From contig JAEYPE010000224.1 of the NCBI GenBank assembly GCA_023411035.1, forward strand, positions 1 through 64,000: a stretch of 64,000 nucleotides of DNA, read 5' to 3'. Positions within the stretch are counted from its first letter, which is position 1. Each line of letters starts with the position of its first letter. The stretch is from Pseudomonadota bacterium (GTDB taxonomy: Bacteria > Pseudomonadota > Alphaproteobacteria > Azospirillales > Azospirillaceae). A program made the translations under genes and the position numbers. Below the pieces are notes generated by a model. It saw only the letters and a list, made by a program, of their open reading frames with translations, did not search any database and had not been told where the DNA came from. Shown piece by piece: positions 45,749 through 55,157 of the stretch.

Positions 45749-48226
45749 ATGCTCCCTCCCTCCCCCCTCCTCCCCGCCAACGTCCTGGGCTGGTTCCGGT
45801 CGCGGGGATGGGCGCCGCACCCGCACCAACTCGCCATGGTGGAGGCGGCTGAGGCCGGGGACAGCGCTTTGCTGATCGCGCCAACCGGCGGCGGCAAGAC
45901 TCTGGCGGGGTTCCTGCCTTCGCTGATCGATCTGGCAGAGCGCCCGCGCGACGGGCTCCACACGCTCTACATCTCGCCGTTGAAGGCGCTCGCGGTGGAC
46001 ATCCAGCGCAATCTGGAGGACCCCATCGCGGAGATGCGGCTGCCCATCCGCACCGAGACCCGCACCGGCGACACCCCCGAATCCAAGCGGCGGAGGCAGC
46101 GGGCGCACCCGCCGCACATCCTGATGACAACGCCGGAAAGTCTGGCGCTGATGATCGCCTACGCCGACGCGGCGACGCTCTTCCGGCACCTGCGCTGCGT
46201 CATCGTGGACGAGTTGCACGCTCTGGCCGGGACCAAACGCGGCGACCTGCTGGCGCTGGGGCTGGCGCGGCTGGCCCGTCTGGCGCCGCAGGCCCCGCGG
46301 GTCGGACTGTCGGCCACGGTGGCTGAACCGGCGCAGCTTCTCGCCTGGCTGTCCAGGACCGAGCGGGCGGATGGCGGCGACGTGCGGCTGGTCACCGGCC
46401 GGGCCGGCGCCTCCGCCGAGGTGGAGATCCTGACGACCCGCGAGCGGCTGCCCTGGGCCGGGCACATGGCCGTTCACGCGCTGAAGGAGGTGTACCAGCG
46501 CATCCGCGCCCACCGCACCACGCTGGTCTTCGTCAACACCCGCGCCCAGGCGGAACTGGTCTTCCAGGAACTCTGGCGCCTCAACGACGACAACCTGCCC
46601 ATCGCGCTCCATCACGGCTCGCTGGCGGCGGAGCAGCGGCGCAAGGTGGAGGCCGCCATGGCGGCGGGAAAGCTGCGGGCGGTGGTGGCGACGTCCTCGC
46701 TCGACCTCGGCATCGACTGGGCGGCGGTGGATCTGGTGGTGCAGATCGGCGCGCCGAAGGGGGCGAGCCGGCTGGTCCAGCGCATCGGGCGCGCCAACCA
46801 TCGGCTGGACGAGCCCAGCCGCGCCCTGCTCGTCCCCGCCAACCGCTTCGAGGTGCTGGAATGCCGCGCCGCCGTGGATGCCGTGGCCGCCATGAGCCTG
46901 GACGGCGAGCGGCCCCGCCCCGGCGGGCTGGATGTGCTGGCCCAGCACATGCTCGGCATGGCCTGCGCGGAGCCCTTCCGGCCCGACGATCTGTATGACG
47001 AGGTGGTCTGCGCCGCGCCCTACGCCGGGTTGGCGCGGGACGAGTTCGACGACGTGCTGGAATTCGTGGCGACCGGCGGCTACGCGCTCGGCAATTACGA
47101 ACGCTTCCATCGCCTGAAGCTGCGCGAGGACGGGCGCATGGCGGTGTCCGGGCCGGCGGTGGCGCGGCAGTACCGCATGAACGTCGGCACCATCACGCAG
47201 GAGGCCATGCTGCGCGTGCGCCTGAACCGCGGCCCGGTGCTGGGCGAGGTGGAGGAGCATTTCATCCAGGGGCTCACCCCCGGCGATACCTTCGTCTTCG
47301 CCGGCCAATTGCTGAAGTTCCTCGGCATCCGGGAGATGGAGGCGCAGGTCGCCAAGGGCGGCACCGGGGAACCGAAGGTCCCGGCCTACGCCGGCGGGCG
47401 GCTGCCGCTGACCACCGCGCTGGCCGACCGGGTGCGCGCCATGCTGGCCGACCCGGCGCAATGGCCCGGCCTGCCGGAGGACGTTCAGGAATGGCTGCGG
47501 CTCCAGCGCTGGCGCTCGGTCCTGCCCGCGCGCGGCGGGTTGCTGGTGGAGAGCTTCCCCCGGGGCGGCAAGCGCTTCCTCGTCGTCTACGCCTTCGAGG
47601 GGCGGAACGCGCACCAGACCTTGGGCATGCTGCTGACCCGGCGGATGGAGCGGATGGGCTGCGGCCCGCTGGGCTTCGTCGCCACCGACTATGCGCTGGC
47701 GGTCTGGTCCCTGCGGACACCCAAGGACATGGATGGGCTGTTCGGCCAGGACATGCTGGGCGACGATCTGGAAGCCTGGATGGACGAGTCCTCCATGCTG
47801 CGGCGGACCTTCCGCAACGTGGCGCTGATCACCGGGGTCATCGACCGCCGCCATCCGGGACAGGAGAAGTCGGGGCGGCAGGTGACCTTCTCCTCCGACC
47901 TGATCTACGACGTGCTGCGCAAGCACGACCCCGGCCATGTGCTGCTGCGCGCCACCCGCGCCGACGCGGCGGGCGGGCTGACCGACGTGCGGCGCCTTTC
48001 GGACTTCCTGGCGCGGGTGAAGGGCCGCATCACCCACAAGGATCTGGACCGCATCTCCCCCCTCGCCGTGCCGGTCATTCTGGAGATCGGACGGGAGCGG
48101 GTGGACGGCTCCGCCACCGACGAGCTTCTGGAGCAGGCCGCTGCCGGTCTGGCCGCCGATCTGGTGGAAGAAGCGATGCCGGAACTCGGTTCTCCGGATG
48201 ACTCCCAAGGCCGTCTGGCGTTGTGA
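45749..48226 (+). CDS. Lhr-type DEAD/DEAH-box DNA helicase (ligase-associated class)
   Basis: The 825-residue superfamily 2 helicase has Walker A APTGGGKT, the DELHAL box, SATV, and the C-terminal helicase domain with LHHGSLAAEQRRKVE and IGRANHR. The length and PdeM partner match the ligase-associated Lhr helicase (Lhr-Core) of a DNA damage response set that also includes an ATP-dependent DNA ligase and an exonuclease; neither is visible here. The stop overlaps the pdeM start. No clear ribosome site precedes ATG 45749. Confidence 0.92.
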   Translation: MLPPSPLLPANVLGWFRSRGWAPHPHQLAMVEAAEAGDSALLIAPTGGGKTLAGFLPSLIDLAERPRDGLHTLYISPLKALAVDIQRNLEDPIAEMRLPIRTETRTGDTPESKRRRQRAHPPHILMTTPESLALMIAYADAATLFRHLRCVIVDELHALAGTKRGDLLALGLARLARLAPQAPRVGLSATVAEPAQLLAWLSRTERADGGDVRLVTGRAGASAEVEILTTRERLPWAGHMAVHALKEVYQRIRAHRTTLVFVNTRAQAELVFQELWRLNDDNLPIALHHGSLAAEQRRKVEAAMAAGKLRAVVATSSLDLGIDWAAVDLVVQIGAPKGASRLVQRIGRANHRLDEPSRALLVPANRFEVLECRAAVDAVAAMSLDGERPRPGGLDVLAQHMLGMACAEPFRPDDLYDEVVCAAPYAGLARDEFDDVLEFVATGGYALGNYERFHRLKLREDGRMAVSGPAVARQYRMNVGTITQEAMLRVRLNRGPVLGEVEEHFIQGLTPGDTFVFAGQLLKFLGIREMEAQVAKGGTGEPKVPAYAGGRLPLTTALADRVRAMLADPAQWPGLPEDVQEWLRLQRWRSVLPARGGLLVESFPRGGKRFLVVYAFEGRNAHQTLGMLLTRRMERMGCGPLGFVATDYALAVWSLRTPKDMDGLFGQDMLGDDLEAWMDESSMLRRTFRNVALITGVIDRRHPGQEKSGRQVTFSSDLIYDVLRKHDPGHVLLRATRADAAGGLTDVRRLSDFLARVKGRITHKDLDRISPLAVPVILEIGRERVDGSATDELLEQAAAGLAADLVEEAMPELGSPDDSQGRLAL

Positions 48227-48915
48227 TGACCATGGAAACGACGATGATCCTGAGGGGCGCGGCGCTGGCCCCCGATCCCTCCGGCGCGCTGCTCTGGCCG
48301 GCGGAGCGGACACTGGTGGTTGCCGACCTGCATCTGGAGAAAGGCTCCGCCTTCGCGGCGCGCGGGCGGATGCTGCCGCCCTACGACACGCGGGCGACGC
48401 TCGACCGGCTGAGCGAGCTTGTGGATAGGCTGCGCCCGGAACGGGTGATCTGCCTGGGCGACAGCTTCCACGACTGCCGCGCCGCTTCCCGTATGGAGGC
48501 CGGCGACGTGGCGCGGCTACGGGACCTGACCGGGCGGGTGGCGGACTGGCTGTGGGTCACCGGCAACCACGATCCGGAGCCGCCGGAGAGCTTCGGCGGA
48601 CGCATCCTGGATGAGCTGACGCTCGGCCCGCTGACCTTCCGGCACGAGGCGGTGCCCGGCGCCGCGGGGGAACTGTCCGGGCATCTGCACCCGGTCGCCG
48701 CCGTTCTGGTGCCGGGACGGCGGGTACGGGAACGCTGCTTCGCCTTCGACGGGGGCAAGCTGATCCTGCCGGCCTTCGGCGCCTATGCGGGCGGGCTGAA
48801 CGTGCTGGACCCGGCGGTGTCCGGCCTGCTGGCGGAGCGGTTCGAGGTGCATTTGCTGGCCCGCGGCAAGGTCCACCGCTTTCCGCGCAGCCGGCTGTCA
48901 CCCGACAAGGCATAA
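48226..48915 (+). CDS. pdeM: Ligase-associated endonuclease PdeM
   Basis: Calcineurin-type metallophosphoesterase of 229 residues with metal-binding motifs VVADLHLEKG, CLGDSFHD, TGNHDP and SGHLHP. PdeM is the nuclease partner of the Lhr helicase in the ligase-associated DNA repair set. The ATG at 48226 overlaps the helicase stop (TGATG); a GTG three bases earlier or the ATG at 48232 cannot be excluded. A strong hairpin follows. Confidence 0.92.
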   Translation: MTMETTMILRGAALAPDPSGALLWPAERTLVVADLHLEKGSAFAARGRMLPPYDTRATLDRLSELVDRLRPERVICLGDSFHDCRAASRMEAGDVARLRDLTGRVADWLWVTGNHDPEPPESFGGRILDELTLGPLTFRHEAVPGAAGELSGHLHPVAAVLVPGRRVRERCFAFDGGKLILPAFGAYAGGLNVLDPAVSGLLAERFEVHLLARGKVHRFPRSRLSPDKA

Positions 48916-48920
48916 GAAGA

Positions 48921-48951
48921 CGCCCGGAGAGCCGGGGGAACTCTCCGGGCG
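48921..48951 (+). terminator. Hairpin downstream of pdeM
   Basis: CGCCCGGAGAG pairs with CTCTCCGGGCG across a 9-base loop (CCGGGGGAA). No T-run follows, so it may be a bidirectional stabilising hairpin between converging pdeM and the fasciclin gene. Confidence 0.6.
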
Positions 48952-49017
48952 AGTGGTTCTGCCGGAACCGGCGGTGAGACGTCCGGCAGAAGGGACATCG
49001 GTCAATTCGGGATGACG

Positions 49018-49509
49018 TCAGTTCGGCATGATGACGGTGTCGATCACATGGATGACGCCGTTCGACGCCGTGATGTCCGGCTTCACGACCTTCGCGTTGT
49101 CCACCATCACGCCGCCCTTCGTTGCGTCGATGTCCACGGTGGTGCCCTGCACGGTCTTCGGCGTCGCCGTCTTGCCGGCGATATCGGCCGAGGTCACCTT
49201 GCCCGGCACCACATGATAGGTGAGCACGGAGCGCAGCTTGTCGCGGTTCTCCGGCTTCAGAAGATTCTCGACGGTGCCCGCCGGAAGTTTGGCGAACGCC
49301 TCGTCGGTCGGGGCGAAGACGGTGAAGGGGCCGCCACTCTTCAGCGTGTCCACGAGACCGGCGGCCTGAACGGCCTGGACCAGCGTCTTGAACTGGCCCG
49401 CCGACACGGCGGTGTCCACGATGTCCGCCGCTTTCGCGGCGGTGGCGGCGGCGAAGGACAGCGGCAGGGCGACGGTGGCGGCGGTCAGCAGCCGCGACAG
49501 GCGAGACAT
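49018..49509 (-). CDS. Fasciclin-domain secreted protein
   Basis: The 163-residue protein consists of a signal peptide (about 1-28) and one FAS1 domain: FTVFAPTDEAFAKLPAGTVE, LTYHVVPGKVTS and NGVIHVIDTVIMP. Single-FAS1 periplasmic proteins in alphaproteobacteria are often in stress or sigma-factor regulons. GGAGG precedes ATG 49509. Divergent from the photolyase gene, with which it shares a 279-base promoter region. Confidence 0.93.
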   Translation of the reverse strand: MSRLSRLLTAATVALPLSFAAATAAKAADIVDTAVSAGQFKTLVQAVQAAGLVDTLKSGGPFTVFAPTDEAFAKLPAGTVENLLKPENRDKLRSVLTYHVVPGKVTSADIAGKTATPKTVQGTTVDIDATKGGVMVDNAKVVKPDITASNGVIHVIDTVIMPN

Positions 49510-49788
49510 GACATTCCTCCGTTGAATTGGGCGCTCAATGGGTTTCCTTCTCTCCCCCGACCGTGGAACCGGCGCCGTCGGCCGCCGAGCCTCCGGTCCC
49601 ACGTCGTGGCAGCGAAGGCGGAAATAGCGTCGCAAGAACAGCGGTCAATAGGATTTCCCCAGGAAAAATTTTTCTCTCCCCGGTGATCCGGAGCGAATCC
49701 CGGCGCGTACCAAGACCCATTCTCCGCAGCCGTAGACTGCGGCGTTTTGGCATGCCCGTTCTTCTGTCCATTTCCTTACAGTTGGCCA

Positions 49789-51246
49789 ATGAAGACCGAT
49801 CAAGCACCCATTATCGTCTGGTTCCGAAGCGATCTTCGCCTTGCCGACAACCCGGCTCTGACCGCCGCGGCGGTGGACGGCGCTCCCGTCATCCCGGTCT
49901 ATATCCGGGAGTTGGACCACGACGATCCCTGGCTGCCCGGCGGCGCCTCCCGCTGGTGGCTGCACGGCAGCCTGGAACGGCTGGGCAAGGCGCTGGGTGA
50001 ACTCGGTTCCCCCCTGGTGCTGCGCAGCGGCGACCCGGCCACGGTGCTGGAAGCGCTGGCGGACGAAACCGGTGCGGACACGGTGCTGTGCAACCGGCGC
50101 GCCGGCCCCACCGCCATCGCCCGCGACCGCCAAGTGGGACGGCGGCTGACCGCGCGCGGCGTGACGGTGCACCCCCACAACGCCGCCCTGCTTTACGAGC
50201 CGGGAACCATACGCACCAAATCGGACACGCCCTTCCGGGTGTTCACGCCCTTCTGGAAGGCGCTGCTGTCCATGCCGGAACCGCCGCGCCCCACCCGCGC
50301 GCCCTCCCGGCTGACGCCGCCTTCCAAGCCGGTGTCCAGCGAGTCCCTGAAGGATTGGGGACTGCTGCCCACCGCGCCGGATTGGGCCGGCGGCCTGCGG
50401 GACCGCTGGACGCCCGGCGAGGACGCGGCGCGCGAACGGCTGGCCGATTTCCTGGACGGTCCGGTCGCCGCCTACCCGACGGAGCGCGACCGTCCGGACC
50501 ATGACGGAACCTCCGCCCTGTCCCCCCATCTCGCCTTCGGGGAGATCGGGCCGCGGCAGATCTGGCACGCCACGCGCCACGCCGCCGCCCAGCGGCATGA
50601 GTTGGCCTCCGGCGCCGACGCCTTCCTGCGGGAACTGGGCTGGCGGGAGTTCAATCATCACCTGCTGCGCGAGGAACCCGACCTGCCCAATGCGCCGCTG
50701 GACGCGCGCTTCACCCATTTCCCATGGCGGACGGACGAGGCTGGGCTGCACGCCTGGCAGCGGGGACGTACCGGCTATCCGATCGTGGATGCGGGCATGC
50801 GGCAGCTCTGGCGGACCGGATGGATGCACAACCGCGTGCGGATGATCGTCGGCTCCTTCCTCATCAAGGATCTGCTGATCCCCTGGCAGCAGGGGGAGGC
50901 GTGGTTCTGGGATACGCTCGTCGATGCCGACATCGCCAACAACGCGGGCAACTGGCAGTGGGTGGCCGGCTGCGGCGCCGACGCGGCCCCCTTCTTCCGT
51001 GTCTTCAACCCGATCCTTCAGGGCGAGAGGTTCGACCCGGAAGGCGATTACGTCCGGCGCTTCGTCCCGGAACTGGCGAAGCTGCCCAGCCGCTGGATTC
51101 ACAAGCCCTGGCAGGCGCCGGACGATGCGCTGCGGCAGGCCGGGGTGAGGCTCGGCCACAACTATCCGCGCCCCATCGTGGATCACGGCATCGCCCGCAA
51201 CCGCGCTCTGGCCGCTTTCGAGGACATCAGGAAATCCGGCGATTGA
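49789..51246 (+). CDS. phr: Deoxyribodipyrimidine photo-lyase
   Basis: Light-driven repair enzyme for cyclobutane pyrimidine dimers. The 485 residues include the N-terminal antenna-binding domain (IIVWFRSDLRLADNPAL) and the FAD domain with TSALSPHLAFGEI, REFNHHLL, GYPIVDAGMRQLWRTGWMHN and WDTLVDADIANNAGNWQWV, the last being a CPD class I hallmark with the conserved Trp residues. ATG 49789 starts the family N-terminus; a TTG 14 codons upstream is unlikely. Confidence 0.95.
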   Translation: MKTDQAPIIVWFRSDLRLADNPALTAAAVDGAPVIPVYIRELDHDDPWLPGGASRWWLHGSLERLGKALGELGSPLVLRSGDPATVLEALADETGADTVLCNRRAGPTAIARDRQVGRRLTARGVTVHPHNAALLYEPGTIRTKSDTPFRVFTPFWKALLSMPEPPRPTRAPSRLTPPSKPVSSESLKDWGLLPTAPDWAGGLRDRWTPGEDAARERLADFLDGPVAAYPTERDRPDHDGTSALSPHLAFGEIGPRQIWHATRHAAAQRHELASGADAFLRELGWREFNHHLLREEPDLPNAPLDARFTHFPWRTDEAGLHAWQRGRTGYPIVDAGMRQLWRTGWMHNRVRMIVGSFLIKDLLIPWQQGEAWFWDTLVDADIANNAGNWQWVAGCGADAAPFFRVFNPILQGERFDPEGDYVRRFVPELAKLPSRWIHKPWQAPDDALRQAGVRLGHNYPRPIVDHGIARNRALAAFEDIRKSGD

Positions 51247-51279
51247 TCGCGGCGAAGCCGCGAAATCGGCTGCCATGCG

Positions 51280-51323
51280 TTTTCATTCCGCCGTCACGGG
51301 AGTGCAAAGATACCGTCACAGGC
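51280..51323 (+). promoter_or_regulatory. Candidate Pho-box array before phoX
   Basis: Four 7-base units spaced exactly 11 bases apart: TTTTCAT (51280), CCGTCAC (51291), GTGCAAA (51302) and CCGTCAC (51313). The known PhoB box is CTGTCAT repeated every 11 bases. Units 1, 2 and 4 match it at most positions; unit 3 is degenerate. It lies 62 bases before the phoX ATG. Confidence 0.6.
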
Positions 51324-51384
51324 CGCCGTTAAGGTGCGCCCGCCCCTATCCAGATTACTTCGCGGAAAGAGACGAGGCGCACCG

Positions 51385-53418
51385 ATGGACACCCATGACC
51401 TGCCCCGGAAGGGCACCAAGTATCTGACCTTCGAGGGCCGGGAGGACATCGGCTCCAACCCGTCCGACAACCCGACCATGGGCGACGTCATCAACGCCCG
51501 CCTCGAGCGCCGCGACCTGATGCGCGGGATGCTGACCGGTGCGGCGGTCGGCGCCCTGATCGGCCCGGCGGCCCTGCTCTCCTCGACCCGCGAGGCCGAG
51601 GCCGCGACCACCGGCGCGGCGCGCCCGGCCAAGGCCAGCTTCTCCTTCCGGGAGGTTCCGCACGGCGTGGACGCCACCCACCACGTCGCCGCAGGCTACG
51701 ACGCCGACATCCTGATCCGCTGGGGCGACCCGGTGGTGCCCGGCGCGCCGGTCTTCGACCCGATGAACCAGTCCGCCGAGGCGCAGTCCAAGCAGTTCGG
51801 CTACAACAACGACTTCGTCGGCTATGCCCCGCTGCCGCTGGGCTCCAAGTCGCCGGACCGCGCGCTGCTCTGCGTGAACCACGAATACACCGACGAGGAG
51901 GTCATGTTCCCCGGCGTCGGCGTGGAGCAGCAGAAGGGCAAGTTCGCCCGGATGACAAGGACCCTGGTAGACATCGAGATGGCCGCCCACGGCGGCACCG
52001 TCATCGAGATCCGCAAGGTCCGCGGCAAGTGGGTGACCGACCCGAACTCCAAGTACAACCGCCGCATCACCGGCGAGACGGTCTGCGCCATCACCGGCCC
52101 CGCCGCCGGCCATGCCCTGATGAAGACCGGCTACGACCCGACCGGTACGAAGGTCCGCGGCATGCTGAACAACTGTGCCGGCGGCATGACGCCGTGGGGC
52201 ACATGGCTGTCGGCGGAGGAGAACTTCAACGGCTATTTCTGGGGCAAGGTCGAGGACACCAACCCGAACGCCAAGGCGCTGAAGCGCTACGGCTTCCCCG
52301 GCGAATGGTACAACTGGGGCGTCCATCACGACCGCTTCGACATCGCCAAGGAGCCGAACGAGTCCAACCGCTTCGGCTGGGTGGTGGAGATCGACCCCTA
52401 TGACCCGGCCTCGACCCCGAAGAAGCGCACGGCGCTGGGCCGCTTCAAGCACGAGGCCTGCCAGATCGCGGTCGGCAAGGACGGTACCGTGGTCGCCTAC
52501 ACCGGCGACGACGAGCGGTTCGACTATGTCTATAAGTTCGTCGCCGCGAAGACGTTCGACCCATCGAACCGTGCCGCCAACCTGGACATCCTGGAGACGG
52601 GGACCCTCTACGTGGCGAAGTTCAAGGCCGACGCCTCGGTCGAATGGCTGCCGCTGGTCCACGGCCAGGGTCCGCTGACCGCCGACAAGGGCTTCCCCGA
52701 TCAGGCCACGGTGCTCATCAACGCCCGCCTCGCCGCCGACGCGCTGGGCGCCACCAAGATGGACCGCCCGGAGGACATCGAGGTGAACGCGGTGACCGGC
52801 AAGGTCTACGTCATTCTCACCAACAACTCCCGCCGCAAGCCGGAGCAGGTGGACGCCGCAAACCCGCGCGCCGCGAACAACTGGGGCCACATCGTCGAGA
52901 TCATCCCGGAAGGCGGCGACCACGCCTCCACCAAGGGCGAGTGGACGATCCTGATCCGCGGCGGCAACCCGGCGGACGAGAAGGTCGGCGCGCAGTTCCA
53001 CGCCGACACCACGGCCAACGGCTGGTTCTCCTGCCCGGACAACGCTGCGGTGGACAACCGCGGCCGCCTGTGGATCACCACCGACCAGGGCGAGAACTGG
53101 AAGAAGGCATCCGGCACCGCCGATGGCGTCTGGGCCGTGGAGACCGAGGGCGACCTGCGCGGCCTTTCCAGGATGTTCTTCCGCGTGCCGGTGGGTGCCG
53201 AGATGTGCGGCCCCTGCTTCACCCCTGACGACAGGACCCTGTTCGTCGCCGTGCAGCACCCGGCCACGGACGGCGTGGACCAGTGGGAGGGCTTCAAGGG
53301 CAAGCTCTCCTCCTTCGAGGACCCGGCGACCCGCTGGCCCGACTTCAAGCCCAACATGCCGCCGCGCCCATCGGTGGTCGCCATCACCAGGAAGGACGGC
53401 GGCGTGATCGGTCTCTGA
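51385..53418 (+). CDS. phoX: PhoX-family alkaline phosphatase
   Basis: Tat-exported monomeric Ca/Fe-dependent phosphatase. The 677 residues contain a twin-arginine signal (ERRDLMRGMLTGAAVGALIG, about 45-64) well downstream of the start, as in other PhoX proteins, then the DUF839 PhoX domain with VNHEYTDEE, GGMTPWGTWLSAEENFNGYF, MDRPEDIEVN and FSCPDNAAVDNRGRLWITTD. GAGG precedes ATG 51385. Expected to release phosphate from organic esters in the periplasm during phosphate starvation. Confidence 0.93.
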   Translation: MDTHDLPRKGTKYLTFEGREDIGSNPSDNPTMGDVINARLERRDLMRGMLTGAAVGALIGPAALLSSTREAEAATTGAARPAKASFSFREVPHGVDATHHVAAGYDADILIRWGDPVVPGAPVFDPMNQSAEAQSKQFGYNNDFVGYAPLPLGSKSPDRALLCVNHEYTDEEVMFPGVGVEQQKGKFARMTRTLVDIEMAAHGGTVIEIRKVRGKWVTDPNSKYNRRITGETVCAITGPAAGHALMKTGYDPTGTKVRGMLNNCAGGMTPWGTWLSAEENFNGYFWGKVEDTNPNAKALKRYGFPGEWYNWGVHHDRFDIAKEPNESNRFGWVVEIDPYDPASTPKKRTALGRFKHEACQIAVGKDGTVVAYTGDDERFDYVYKFVAAKTFDPSNRAANLDILETGTLYVAKFKADASVEWLPLVHGQGPLTADKGFPDQATVLINARLAADALGATKMDRPEDIEVNAVTGKVYVILTNNSRRKPEQVDAANPRAANNWGHIVEIIPEGGDHASTKGEWTILIRGGNPADEKVGAQFHADTTANGWFSCPDNAAVDNRGRLWITTDQGENWKKASGTADGVWAVETEGDLRGLSRMFFRVPVGAEMCGPCFTPDDRTLFVAVQHPATDGVDQWEGFKGKLSSFEDPATRWPDFKPNMPPRPSVVAITRKDGGVIGL

Positions 53419-53460
53419 CCGAACGCATGACCGCTCCATAACGAAGCGACGCGCGCCTGA

Positions 53461-53500
53461 AAGGGTGGCCCCCACGTCCGGGGCCGCCCTTCTTCTTTTC
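53461..53500 (+). terminator. Terminator downstream of phoX
   Basis: AAGGGTGGCCCCC pairs with GGGGCCGCCCTT (with a T:G mismatch) across a short loop, then CTTCTTTTC. It separates phoX from the zur operon. Confidence 0.85.
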
Positions 53501-53515
53501 TGGTCAGAGCATCCG

Positions 53516-53536
53516 GCAATGTTATAAAATAACGCC
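53516..53536 (+). promoter_or_regulatory. Zur operator overlapping the zur start region
   Basis: The core GTTATAAAATAAC (53521-53533) is a perfect palindrome with an AT-rich centre and is flanked by AT/GC bases as in Zur boxes of Rhizobiales. It ends three bases before the zur ATG. No room remains for a ribosome site, so translation may be leaderless or use sequence within the box. Confidence 0.75.
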
Positions 53537-54021
53537 ATGACCGCCGTCCCCCACCCTGCCACCGGCCACGACCACACGCACTGCATCGCCGACGCGCTGA
53601 TGCGCGCCGACGTCCTGTGCGCGGAACGGGGCGCGCGGTTGACCGCGCTGCGCCGTCAGGTTCTGGAACTGGTCTGGAACAGCCACAAGCCGCGCGGCGC
53701 CTACGCCATCCTGGAAGACCTCAGCCAGCGGGAGGGCAAGGCCGCCGCCCCGCTGACCGTCTACCGTGCGCTGGAATTCCTGGTGGAACAGGGGCTGGTC
53801 CACCGCATCGAATCGCTGAACGCCTACATCGGCTGCGCGGCACCGGGGGCCGTCCATTCCGGGCAGTTCCTGGTGTGCGAGACCTGCGGCAACGCCGTGG
53901 AGATGGACGACCCGCGCATCCGCGCCGCCATCGGCACCATCGCCGCCGAGCGCGGTTTCCAGGTGAGCCGCCCCACCGTCGAGGTGCGGGGCACATGCAC
54001 CGACTGCCAGGAGAACACCCC

Positions 54022-54025
<4 letters not shown>
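53537..54025 (+). CDS. zur: Fur-family zinc uptake regulator Zur
   Basis: The 162-residue repressor has the Fur-type winged helix (LTALRRQVLELVWNSHKPRGAY, APLTVYRALEFLVEQGLVHRI) and a C-terminal zinc domain with CETCG and CTDC for the structural zinc; the first HDHTHC stretch adds potential ligands. A palindromic operator just before it and the co-encoded CobW-family GTPase support zinc (Zur) rather than iron (Fur) sensing. The stop overlaps the cobW start. Confidence 0.93.
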
Positions 54026-55146
<1,121 letters not shown>

Positions 55147-55157
55147 CGGTTGCCCTC

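Noticed and set aside
45731..48313. Minus-strand open frame of 860 codons opposite the helicase gene
   Set aside because: It is the antisense shadow of the Lhr helicase and pdeM genes, with His/Gln/Arg-rich composition typical of reverse GC-rich frames and no known domain.
51355..53586. Minus-strand open frame of 743 codons opposite phoX
   Set aside because: Shadow frame: composition is low-complexity Ala/Gly/Arg/His, and the plus strand carries a well-recognised PhoX protein.
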